A stretch of 6,228 bases of DNA from Nocardioidaceae bacterium (GTDB taxonomy: Bacteria; Actinomycetota; Actinomycetes; Propionibacteriales; Nocardioidaceae): positions 1-6,228 of the forward strand of contig JACCUS010000337.1 of NCBI GenBank assembly GCA_013811715.1, in the 5' to 3' direction. A program made the translations under genes and the position numbers. Positions 1 through 5,797 of the stretch are shown piece after piece (position 1 is the stretch's first letter; each line of letters opens with the position of its first letter). The notes under the pieces are model-generated. The model had not been told where the DNA came from. It saw nothing but the letters and a program-made list of their open reading frames with translations, and did not search any database.

Positions 1-1
1 A

Positions 2-580
2 GGTCACCACGATGACCGAGCGCCAGCCGGCACCGCCGATGCCGTTGACGAGATGCGGCCCCGCCGAGCCGAGGGTGAGCGCACCGACCATGATCCCCAG
101 CGCGGTGCCGCGGCCTCGCCGGAACCATGTCGACATGGCCTTGAGCGCCGGCGGGTAGACGCCTGCGAGGAAGAACCCGGTAGCGAACCGCAGCGGGATG
201 GCGGCGCCCGCGCCGTGGGCGACGAGGAGACCCAGGTTCGCGGACGCGGCCCCCACCGAGCCGAGCAGGATCAGGCGTCGTGGTGCGAGCAGATCGGCGA
301 GGTTGAACCCCGCCGACACGAGCGCCCCGGCCACGAAGCCGAGCTGGACGGCGATCGTGAGCCACGACGCCACGCCTTGGGGCAGGCCCCACAGGCTGCG
401 GAGCTGCGGGAGGACCGCTGAGGCGGAGAACCAGGTGGTCATGGCGAGGACCATGGCGAGGGCCAGCACGGCCAGCGCCCGCCACCGTCCCGGCGGATCG
501 GCGTCGGCGGGGACCGGGGCCGGACGGGCGAGGTGCCGGCGCTGCGTCGCGCCGGCACCTGCATCGGCGGTTGACGGCAC
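2..580 (-). CDS. MFS transporter, N-terminal part (runs off left edge)
   Basis: Partial major facilitator superfamily secondary transporter of the inner membrane; 193 residues are visible and the C-terminal half lies beyond the window. After a Pro/Ala/Arg-rich leader of about 32 residues come hydrophobic helices at roughly residues 34-56, 71-91, 101-122, 125-143 and 158-178. The loop after helix 2 (NLADLLAPRR, about 93-102) fits the MFS motif A position, and the stretch from about 135 to 165 (GFFLAGVYPPALKAMSTWFR) is typical of this superfamily. The GTG start at 580-578 is the first start codon after an in-frame TAG four codons upstream. No strong Shine-Dalgarno is seen. The gene follows the four-helix membrane protein gene by 29 bases on the same strand, so they are probably co-transcribed. 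Substrate cannot be inferred. A perfect 12-base inverted repeat lies within codons 7-17, so a later start cannot be excluded, although the next in-frame GTG would cut into helix 1. Confidence 0.87.
   Translation of the reverse strand, partial: MPSTADAGAGATQRRHLARPAPVPADADPPGRWRALAVLALAMVLAMTTWFSASAVLPQLRSLWGLPQGVASWLTIAVQLGFVAGALVSAGFNLADLLAPRRLILLGSVGAASANLGLLVAHGAGAAIPLRFATGFFLAGVYPPALKAMSTWFRRGRGTALGIMVGALTLGSAGPHLVNGIGGAGWRSVIVVT
531..560. repeat. Perfect 12-bp inverted repeat with 6-nt loop
   Basis: The arms AGGTGCCGGCGC (531-542) and GCGCCGGCACCT (549-560) are exact reverse complements around the loop TGCGTC. The repeat sits in the first codons of the MFS gene and about 50 bases after the stop of the upstream co-directional gene. 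Transcribed, it would form a very stable GC hairpin without a U tract. It could lower expression of the transporter relative to the upstream gene or stabilise the upstream message, but function is inferred only from position. Confidence 0.7.
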
Positions 581-609
581 CGGCCGAACCTACCGCCACC
601 CGTGGGGCG

Positions 610-1119
610 TCAGAGGACTGCCGCCGCGTAGACCGAGCCGGCGACGAGCCCGAAGGCGACGTGGGCCATGAGCGAGCCGATGGGGGTGCCGGCCCCGAAG
701 CCGGTGAGGGCGACACCGGGTGCCTCCATGGCCTGCTTGCGCACCAGGGGGTGCATCGCGTTGAGCATCATCGGCAGGGCCATGAGCACGACGGCGCCAT
801 GGGCGGCGGCGATGAGGAGGTCCCAGCCGGCGGCCTGGCCGACGGTCGTGACGCCGATGGCGTGCAGGATCCCGGCGTGGGCGAGTCCGAAGCCGGCCGA
901 GGCCATCAGGTGGGCCATGAGCCCGACGCCGTAGACGGTTGTCTTGGGCGCGTTGGGGGTCATCATGGTCCCGAGGACCTCGAGGAAGTTCATGCGGGTC
1001 ATGCCGATGGCGCGTCCCATGGTCACGACCATGAGGAAGGCGACACCGCCGAGCAGGCCTGCTCCCAGGGCGGCGCCCACATCGAAGTTGCCGGCGAGGG
1101 TGGCAGCGAGGACGTTCAT
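610..1119 (-). CDS. Met/His-rich four-helix membrane protein of unknown function (paralogue A)
   Basis: Integral membrane protein of 169 residues with about four hydrophobic helices near 12-36, 62-90, 98-120 and 146-168. The ATG at 1119-1117 is chosen because AAAGGTG (complement of 1125-1131) precedes it at good spacing; the same frame is open further upstream but that stretch is Arg/Pro-rich and non-membrane. Met is very frequent (15 of 169). Histidines H70, H107, H123 (an HP motif) and H153 align with H61, H96, H112 and H152 of the protein at 1891-2424; the C-terminal GTPIGSLMAHVAFGLV matches RTPLGMVMGHVVYGLV there. The two are clear paralogues. The gene reads away from the glutaredoxin-like gene across a divergent spacer and leads into the MFS gene. 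I recognise no named family. Intramembrane His/Met clusters are compatible with metal or redox chemistry, which is inference only. Confidence 0.82.
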   Translation of the reverse strand: MNVLAATLAGNFDVGAALGAGLLGGVAFLMVVTMGRAIGMTRMNFLEVLGTMMTPNAPKTTVYGVGLMAHLMASAGFGLAHAGILHAIGVTTVGQAAGWDLLIAAAHGAVVLMALPMMLNAMHPLVRKQAMEAPGVALTGFGAGTPIGSLMAHVAFGLVAGSVYAAAVL

Positions 1120-1124
1120 GTCGT

Positions 1125-1131
1125 CACCTTT
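1125..1131 (-). promoter_or_regulatory. Ribosome binding site of the leftward membrane protein gene
   Basis: The complement reads AAAGGTG, centred about 8 bases before the ATG at 1119. It decides the start codon of this gene against the much longer open frame upstream. Confidence 0.6.
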
Positions 1132-1146
1132 CAGTTGGTTTGCTGT

Positions 1147-1180
1147 GGGGGAACCGACCGGACGGTCCGGCCGGTCCCCC
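1147..1180. promoter_or_regulatory. Large imperfect palindrome in the divergent spacer
   Basis: GGGGG at 1147-1151 pairs with CCCCC at 1176-1180, ACCG with CGGT, and CCGGAC with GTCCGG around a single central G, with one bulged A and one mismatch between the arms. It lies 28-61 bases before the leftward ATG and about 120 bases before the rightward glutaredoxin-like start. It could be an operator for a dimeric regulator serving both transcription units or a hairpin in the leftward leader. No -35/-10 pair could be assigned with confidence in the spacer 1120-1297. Confidence 0.45.
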
Positions 1181-1297
1181 GTTGTGTGGTGAGGGAACCA
1201 CCTGACCGTGGCGCAGGCGTCCGCGAGTGTGCGATCCGCGACGTTCAGGGCCCGAGGCCGGGGAATGCGCCCGCCCCGGGGGGGAGTTTCCGGGGGC

Positions 1298-1774
1298 ATG
1301 ACGAGCACACCAACCCCCCTCGATGTGTACTGGCGTCCCGGTTGCGGCGCGTGCTCGTCGCTGCGGATGGCGCTGGCCGAGGCGGGGGTACCGGCCCGCT
1401 GGCATGACATCCGGGCCGATCCCGACGCTCGCGCGTTCGTCCGCTCGGTCGCCGCCGGTAACGAGACCGTCCCCACCGTGCAGATCGGTCAGCGGGTCCT
1501 CGTCGCCCCCCGGCCCCGCCGGGTGATCGATGAGCTGCTGGACGTCGCTCCCGAGCTGGTGACCTCGGTGAGGCGGTGGCCGCTGCTGCGGGTCGTGCAA
1601 TGGGTCGCCATCATCGCCCTTGTCGTGACCAGCGAGGTGCTCGCCCGTGCCGGGCGGTCCGGGCTGAGCTGGGCAGCCGACGGCGTCGCCATCGCCACGT
1701 ACCTGGCGTTGAGACGTCTCCGGTCCCGCCCCCGGGGCGCGGCCCGCAGCGTCCTCGTCCATCGCTCGCCGTAG
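1298..1774 (+). CDS. Glutaredoxin/mycoredoxin-like protein with C-terminal membrane segment
   Basis: Thioredoxin-fold thiol-disulfide protein of 158 residues. Residues about 7-80 form the glutaredoxin domain: first strand LDVYWRP, active site C16-G-A-C19, and TVPTV at 57-61 supplying the cis-proline (P59), followed by a strand and the last helix. Glutaredoxins usually carry CPYC or CPWC; CGAC is a variant, and actinobacterial mycoredoxins are the nearest known functional group. Beyond the domain are hydrophobic segments at about 97-116 and, more weakly, 122-138, then a basic Arg-rich tail, suggesting membrane attachment. The ATG at 1298 gives a start directly before the first strand; GGGGAG at 1281-1286 may be the Shine-Dalgarno. 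Upstream in-frame codons encode an Arg/Gly-rich stretch that does not fit the fold. The gene is divergent from paralogue A and precedes paralogue B by 116 bases. Natural reductant and partner are unknown. Confidence 0.85.
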   Translation: MTSTPTPLDVYWRPGCGACSSLRMALAEAGVPARWHDIRADPDARAFVRSVAAGNETVPTVQIGQRVLVAPRPRRVIDELLDVAPELVTSVRRWPLLRVVQWVAIIALVVTSEVLARAGRSGLSWAADGVAIATYLALRRLRSRPRGAARSVLVHRSP

Positions 1775-1877
1775 CGGCGCATCTCGATGGAGGGCGTCGG
1801 CACGATGTCGCTGCGCATGGCCCGCCGGCGGAATGCTTGGCGTCGGCGACCGGGTTTCCATTCACGTCCGTCGACAC

Positions 1878-1884
1878 GGAGGAG
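1878..1884 (+). promoter_or_regulatory. Strong ribosome binding site before paralogue B
   Basis: GGAGGAG ends six bases before the ATG at 1891 and is the best Shine-Dalgarno in the window. It fixes the start, rejecting an open frame that continues upstream across the glutaredoxin-like gene. The remaining spacer from 1775 to 1877 shows no gene and no clear promoter. Confidence 0.75.
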
Positions 1885-1890
1885 CACGCA

Positions 1891-2424
1891 ATGGTGGAGT
1901 TCGATCTGGTCGCTGCGCTCGTAGCTGGTGTGGTGGCGACGGTGGTGATGTCGGCGATGATGGCGATGGCTGCGTCGGCGGGGATGACCGACATGCCGAC
2001 GATGCCGCTGATCTCGGGTGCGATGGTGACGGGTGATCGGTCTGCGGCCAACCGGATCGGCTCGGTCATGCACTACCTGGTGATGGGCACCATTGCCTTC
2101 GGGATCGCCTACGGCCTGCTGTTCACGGCATTCGACGACGACAGCTGGTGGATCGGCGCGCTGATCGGCCTCGCGCACGGCCTCGTCGTCGGGCTTGTGT
2201 TCATGCCGATGATGCCGATGCTGCATCCCCGCATGTCGCGCGGGGTCGTCGCGGGCCCGCCTCCTGGTCGCGCGACAGTCGCCACCGACCAGCGTGGCGA
2301 GGTCCAGATCACCGCACCGGGTGTGTTGGGGAAGAACTGGGGTCGTAGGACACCTCTCGGCATGGTCATGGGTCACGTGGTCTACGGGTTGGTCCTCGCG
2401 CTGGTGTACGGCTGGATCGCCTGA
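1891..2424 (+). CDS. Met/His-rich four-helix membrane protein of unknown function (paralogue B)
   Basis: Integral membrane protein of 177 residues with hydrophobic helices near 5-30, 55-80, 87-109 and 155-176. It is about 10% Met (18 residues), with striking clusters at 20-45 and in FMPMMPMLHP (104-113). H61, H96, H112 and H152 align with H70, H107, H123 and H153 of the protein encoded at 610-1119, including the shared AHG and HP motifs and the final helix. Between helices 3 and 4 it has a polar loop of about 40 residues (115-153), longer than in paralogue A. The start is fixed by a strong Shine-Dalgarno. The TGA stop shares one base with the ATG of the next gene (TGATG at 2422-2426), so the two are likely coupled. 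No named family recognised; a role in metal or redox homeostasis next to the glutaredoxin-like protein is a guess from composition and context. Confidence 0.85.
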   Translation: MVEFDLVAALVAGVVATVVMSAMMAMAASAGMTDMPTMPLISGAMVTGDRSAANRIGSVMHYLVMGTIAFGIAYGLLFTAFDDDSWWIGALIGLAHGLVVGLVFMPMMPMLHPRMSRGVVAGPPPGRATVATDQRGEVQITAPGVLGKNWGRRTPLGMVMGHVVYGLVLALVYGWIA

Positions 2425-2915
2425 TGGGTCGCCGTCGAGGCGTGCGAGAGCGAGAGGTCGCGTTGCACTTGGGTGGCTTGGCCGCCGCGGTGGGCAGGGG
2501 CATGGCCGCCGGTCTGGCCGGCACGGCCGCCATGACGGTGTCGAGCACCCTTGAAGCAAGGCTGCGCGGCCGCGAGGCCAGCACCACCCCAGCCCGCGCC
2601 GCCAGCAAGGTGCTCGGCGTCGCCCCGGTAGACGAGCAGGGCGAGCGGCGGTTCAACAACCTCGTCCATTGGGGCTACGGCACCGCCTGGGGCGCGGTGC
2701 GCGGCGTCCTCGGCGCGACGGGCGTCGACGGCGTTCCCGCCACGCTCGCCCACCTTGGCGCTGTGTGGGGCGGCGAGCAGATCGTGCTCCCGGCGACGGG
2801 AGCCGGCTCCCCGGCGACGCAGTGGGATTCGACGGAGGTCGTCATCGACCTATGGCACCACGTCGTGTACGCAGCCGCGACGAGCATCGCCAACGGGTGG
2901 CTTGAGCGCCGGTGA
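2424..2915 (+). CDS. Small four-helix membrane protein of unknown function, distant relative of paralogues A and B
   Basis: Protein of 163 residues with a basic N-terminus (GRRRGVRERE) and hydrophobic segments near 16-42, 80-98, 105-123 and 142-160. The layout matches the two Met-rich proteins: small-residue-rich helix 1, NLVHWGYGTAWGAV at 79-92 with H82 where the others have H61/H70, LAH with H110 where the others have AHG, and WHHVVYAA (H145/H146) facing their GHVVYGL/AHVAFGL. It lacks the Met clusters and the HP motif, so homology is likely but distant. It might also be compared with DUF1440-type inner-membrane proteins, which I cannot confirm. The ATG overlaps the preceding TGA by one base and the TGA stop overlaps the GTG of the GH15 gene by two bases (GTGA at 2912-2915). 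With no clear Shine-Dalgarno, translation probably depends on coupling. Confidence 0.78.
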   Translation: MGRRRGVREREVALHLGGLAAAVGRGMAAGLAGTAAMTVSSTLEARLRGREASTTPARAASKVLGVAPVDEQGERRFNNLVHWGYGTAWGAVRGVLGATGVDGVPATLAHLGAVWGGEQIVLPATGAGSPATQWDSTEVVIDLWHHVVYAAATSIANGWLERR

Positions 2916-4750
2916 CCGCCACAGCACAACCGCTCATCGCCGACTACGCGCTGCTGTCGGATAGCCAGGGCGCGGCTCTGGTGAGCCGTGGCGGGTCGAT
3001 GGACTGGGCTTGCCTGCCGAGGTTCGACTCGCCGGCCACGTTCGCCCGACTCCTCGACGATACGGCCGGTCACTGGCGCGTCGCCCCCACCGAGCCCTTC
3101 GAGGTCAGCCGCGCCTACCTCGACCGCACCATGGTCCTGCGCACCGAGTTCCACACGACCTCGGGCGCGGTGGCGGTGACCGACGCTCTGCCGTTCATGC
3201 CGCTCGAGCGCGGGCACGGCATCGGCCAGCGCGCTCCGCATGCCATCGTCCGCCTCGTCGAGGGCCTCGACGGCCATGTGGAGATCGAGTCGGAGGTCGC
3301 ACCCCGACCGGAGTACGGGCTCACGGTGCCCCGCTGGCAGCCAACCTCCGGCGGGGCAGAGTGCCGCGGCGGCCCCAGCGCCTACGTGCTCTCCTGCCCG
3401 GCCACCGTCGCCGTCGCGGGTGGCACTGCGACCGCCCGGTTCACGGTCCACCGCGGCGAGAAGATCGGCCTGGCACTGCGCGTCGCCGATCCGTGGGTCC
3501 GGCCGCCGCCACCGTGGTCGACCGACCAGGTGCGGGCCTGGTTGTACGGCACCGTGCGCGGCTGGCAGTCCTGGTCAACGCTGCACCAGGGCTACCAGGG
3601 GCCGTGGGCCGACATGGTCCATCACAGTGGCCGAGTGCTGCAGGCGCTCACCTACGCGCCGAGTGGTGCGGTGATCGCGGCGCCCACCACATCGCTGCCC
3701 GAGCGGGTCGGCGGCGCACGCAACTGGGATTACCGCTACGCCTGGGTCCGCGACGCCAGCTTGACGCTCTCTGCGCTGTGGGTGGCCGCCTGCCCCGACG
3801 AGGTCGCCGACTTCTTCCGCTTCTTCGTCACCGCGGCCGGGGCCACTTCCGACGGCGACGACGCGCTCCAGATCCTCTACCGCGTGACCGGCGAGCGGCG
3901 AGTCGAGGAGCACGAGCTCGACCATCTGACCGGGTACCGGGGTAGCCGGCCCGTGCGGGTGGGCAACGCGGCGTGGCGACAGTCGCAGCTCGACGTGTAC
4001 GGCGAGCTGCTCGACGCCGCCGCCCTCTACGCCGACCGGGTCGAGGAGCTCGACGACACCACCGCCTCCTTCCTCGCCGACATGGCCGACCGTGCCGCCG
4101 ACCGCTGGGAGGAGGCGGATCACGGGATCTGGGAGATGCGTGGCGAACCCCGTCACTTCCTGTACTCGAAGCTCATGTGCTGGGTCGCGCTTGACCGCGC
4201 CGCCCGCCTCGCGGACCAGCTGCGAGCATCCGACCGCCTCGACCGGTGGTGCCGGGAGCGCGACCGCATCCGCGACACCATCCTCGAGCGTGGTTGGAGC
4301 GACAAGGCCAACGCGTTCACCCAGTCCTTCGGCAGCGACGACCTCGACGCGTCGGCCCTCATGATCCCGATCGTGGGCTTCCTCCCCGGTGAAGACCCGC
4401 GCGTGCGAGCCACGATCGATGCCGTCGCCGAACGCCTCACCGATGAACATGGCCTCGTGTACCGCTACCGGACCGACGACGGGCTGAGTGGCGAGGAAGG
4501 CACCTTCGGCATCTGCACCTACTGGCTTGCCCACGCCTTCGCACTCGCCGGCGAGGTCGATTGTGCCAAGGCGTGCTTCGAGACCATGACGGGCTTCGCC
4601 AACGACGTCGGCCTGCTCGCCGAGGAGATCGACAGCGGCACCGGTGAGATGCTCGGCAACTTCCCGCAGGCGTTCACCCACATCGGCCTCATCAACGCCG
4701 CCTACGCCATCGCCGAAGCCGAACGCCGCCCGCGCCCCATCCAGTCGTGA
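2912..4750 (+). CDS. Glycoside hydrolase family 15 protein (glucoamylase/trehalase type)
   Basis: Complete enzyme of 612 residues, a usual length for bacterial GH15 proteins of the trehalase/glucoamylase kind. Residues about 7-200 are the N-terminal beta domain (PLIADYALLSDSQGAALVSR, then a DWACLPRFDSP motif), and about 230-605 the (alpha/alpha)6 catalytic domain. Landmarks are GARNWDYRYAWVRDA (268-282), RQSQLDVYGE (356-365), WEMRG with E408 as candidate general acid, and LLAEEID with E571 as candidate general base. The family hydrolyses alpha-glucosidic bonds by inversion; close actinobacterial members act on trehalose, others on maltose or dextrins, so the substrate is not settled. No signal peptide is seen, suggesting a cytoplasmic location. 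The GTG start overlaps the previous stop (GTGA), has no clear Shine-Dalgarno, and begins exactly where family members begin. Why a sugar hydrolase is coupled to small membrane proteins is unclear. The gene converges on the sulfite-oxidase-like remnant 19 bases downstream. Confidence 0.93.
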   Translation: MTATAQPLIADYALLSDSQGAALVSRGGSMDWACLPRFDSPATFARLLDDTAGHWRVAPTEPFEVSRAYLDRTMVLRTEFHTTSGAVAVTDALPFMPLERGHGIGQRAPHAIVRLVEGLDGHVEIESEVAPRPEYGLTVPRWQPTSGGAECRGGPSAYVLSCPATVAVAGGTATARFTVHRGEKIGLALRVADPWVRPPPPWSTDQVRAWLYGTVRGWQSWSTLHQGYQGPWADMVHHSGRVLQALTYAPSGAVIAAPTTSLPERVGGARNWDYRYAWVRDASLTLSALWVAACPDEVADFFRFFVTAAGATSDGDDALQILYRVTGERRVEEHELDHLTGYRGSRPVRVGNAAWRQSQLDVYGELLDAAALYADRVEELDDTTASFLADMADRAADRWEEADHGIWEMRGEPRHFLYSKLMCWVALDRAARLADQLRASDRLDRWCRERDRIRDTILERGWSDKANAFTQSFGSDDLDASALMIPIVGFLPGEDPRVRATIDAVAERLTDEHGLVYRYRTDDGLSGEEGTFGICTYWLAHAFALAGEVDCAKACFETMTGFANDVGLLAEEIDSGTGEMLGNFPQAFTHIGLINAAYAIAEAERRPRPIQS

Positions 4751-4760
4751 CCGGTGGTCA
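4748..4760. terminator. Short hairpin between convergent genes (weak terminator candidate)
   Basis: TGACC at 4748-4752 and GGTCA at 4756-4760 form a five-base stem with a three-base loop, starting at the GH15 stop codon and lying just beyond the stop of the opposing gene at 4770. There is no T tract and the stem is short, so a bidirectional terminator is only a possibility. Confidence 0.2.
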
Positions 4761-4769
4761 CTCCGTCGA

Positions 4770-5577
4770 TCAGCCCACGGTCACGGTGATGCGGTGCCAG
4801 CCTGTGGCCCCAGCCGGGTGCGGTGGCTGTCGGCGCTCGGCCTGCAGCGTGCCGGGCCCGTCGGTCGACCGGACCGTGATCGGGTGGGTACCGGATCCGA
4901 GGGCGAGGACCGTCTTCCAGCGTCGCCAAGCCAACGGGTCGATCTCGGCCTCCAGGTCGGTCCGCTGCCAGGTCCTACCGTCGTCGGTCGACACCTCGAC
5001 CCGCCGGATGCGCGGGTGCCGGCCCAGGCCAAGGCCGGCGACGGTGAACGGGGAGGTGACGGTGGCATGGTCGGTGGGGGTGTCGATGCGGGACTCCGTG
5101 TGGACGATGGCCTCGGAGTCCCAGCCGCGCTGGACCCAGTACCCCCGCTGCGGGTGCGTCGGAGAGCGTGAGGCGGGTCAGCCACTTGACGTTCTTCATG
5201 CCGTCGTGGCCGGGTACCAGCAGTCGGGCCGCGAACCCGTGGCGGCGGGGCAGCGTGAAGCCGTCCATGCCGAACGCGACCATCGGCCCGTCGGCGCGCA
5301 GCATGTCGATCGGGAACGACTCGTGATAGCCGTCGGCCGCCTGGACAAGGACCCAGGTGGCCCTTGGCTGCGGGCGGGCGAGCTCGAGGAGCGAGGCCGT
5401 GGTGACACCGGTCCAGCGGGCGTTGCCGACGAGTGGCCCGCCCACCGGGTTGGAGATGCAGCTGAGTGTGACGACACGTTCGATGGTCGGCATGGCGCGC
5501 AGGTCGTCGAGGCTGAGCGACAGCGGCCGGTCGACGAGCCCGTCCACGACATGGCGCCACGACGATTCGATCGCCTC
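4770..5577 (-). pseudogene. Sulfite-oxidase-family molybdopterin oxidoreductase, 5'-truncated and frameshifted
   Basis: Reading leftward, the homology starts near SSWRHVVDGLVDRP (about 5565-5530) and continues through ERVVTLSCISNPVGGPLVGN, whose Cys (about 5458-5460) is the expected molybdenum ligand, to HGFAARLLVPGHDGMKNVKW, the classic molybdopterin-binding region. The frame then breaks: after LTRLTLSDAP it must shift one base near 5152-5154 (CCC on the coding strand) to give QRGYWVQRGWDSEAIVHTES and the C-terminal immunoglobulin-like dimerisation domain (RRVEVSTDDGRTW, ending ITVTVG, stop at 4770). Removing one C restores a continuous reading frame. The N-terminal part of the gene, including any membrane or export segment, is absent; the sequence changes to transposase at about 5578-5587. 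A GTG at 5547-5545 lies inside the domain and is not a natural start. In the family this domain oxidises or reduces small sulfur or oxygen compounds outside the cytoplasm; this copy is probably inactive unless the frameshift and join are sequence errors. Confidence 0.82.
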
Positions 5578-5589
5578 GCTACCGAGCGA
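5576..5589. repeat. Small inverted repeat at a gene junction
   Basis: TCGCT (5576-5580) and AGCGA (5585-5589) flank ACCG exactly where transposase similarity ends and sulfite-oxidase similarity begins. It may mark the breakpoint or be chance, as such short repeats are common at this GC content. Confidence 0.3.
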
Positions 5590-5797
5590 TCCGGTTCCAC
5601 TTCGAGGTGCCGGGCGGGTAGTGGCACACGGTGATCCTCAGGCCGGTCTCGGCGGCGAGTTGGGCGAGGTGCCATTTCCAGGAGCGGGGCCGGTAGCCGT
5701 TCGAGCCGCCAGCGTCGGCGGTGATGACCAGGCGGGTGGCGTCGGGGAACCGGTCCCGGCCGATGGTGTTCCACCACCGGCGGATCGAGTTGACCGT
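5579..5797 (-). pseudogene. Internal fragment of an ISAzo13-like transposase
   Basis: About 70 residues read leftward without interruption: TVNSIRRWWNTIGRDRFPDA, then ITADAGGSNGYRPRSWKWHL, then AETGLRITVCHYPPGTSKWN followed by RI. The IRRWW, AD.GGSNG.R and H.PPGTSKWN.I signatures are those of the DDE-type transposases of the ISAzo13 group. In intact members the last motif continues EHRLFS; here it stops at once (ARW-type codons then TAG at 5581-5579). Both the N-terminal and C-terminal parts of the enzyme are missing, and no terminal inverted repeats or target duplication are visible, so this is a relic, not a working element. It sits exactly between two genes that are each cut at their 5' ends. 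Confidence 0.82.

Noticed and set aside
571..1407. Rightward open frame of 278 codons opposite paralogue A
   Set aside because: Low-complexity Gly/His/Glu-rich shadow of the membrane protein gene on the other strand.
1120..1476. N-terminal extension of paralogue A by 119 residues
   Set aside because: The extension is Arg/Pro-rich, overlaps the glutaredoxin-like gene antisense, and the internal ATG at 1119 has a good Shine-Dalgarno and fits the paralogue's start.
1576..1890. N-terminal extension of paralogue B upstream of 1891
   Set aside because: It overlaps the glutaredoxin-like gene in another frame, and the strong GGAGGAG fixes the start at 1891.
1489..2559. Leftward open frame of 356 codons across the glutaredoxin-like and paralogue B genes
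   Set aside because: His/Arg-rich composition is the antisense shadow of Met/Asp/Gly-rich coding sequence; no domain is visible.
3575..4681. Long leftward open frame of 368 codons opposite the GH15 gene
   Set aside because: It is antisense to a clearly conserved enzyme, Gly/Val/Glu-rich with no recognisable motif, and is explained by high-GC codon bias lacking stops on the opposite strand.
5357..5794. Rightward open frame running into the transketolase remnant
   Set aside because: Before 5795 it is antisense to the sulfite-oxidase and transposase remnants and has no transketolase similarity, so it is not a gene start.
5579..5797. Complete insertion sequence
   Set aside because: Only an internal transposase segment is present; no terminal inverted repeats, target duplication or enzyme ends can be found.
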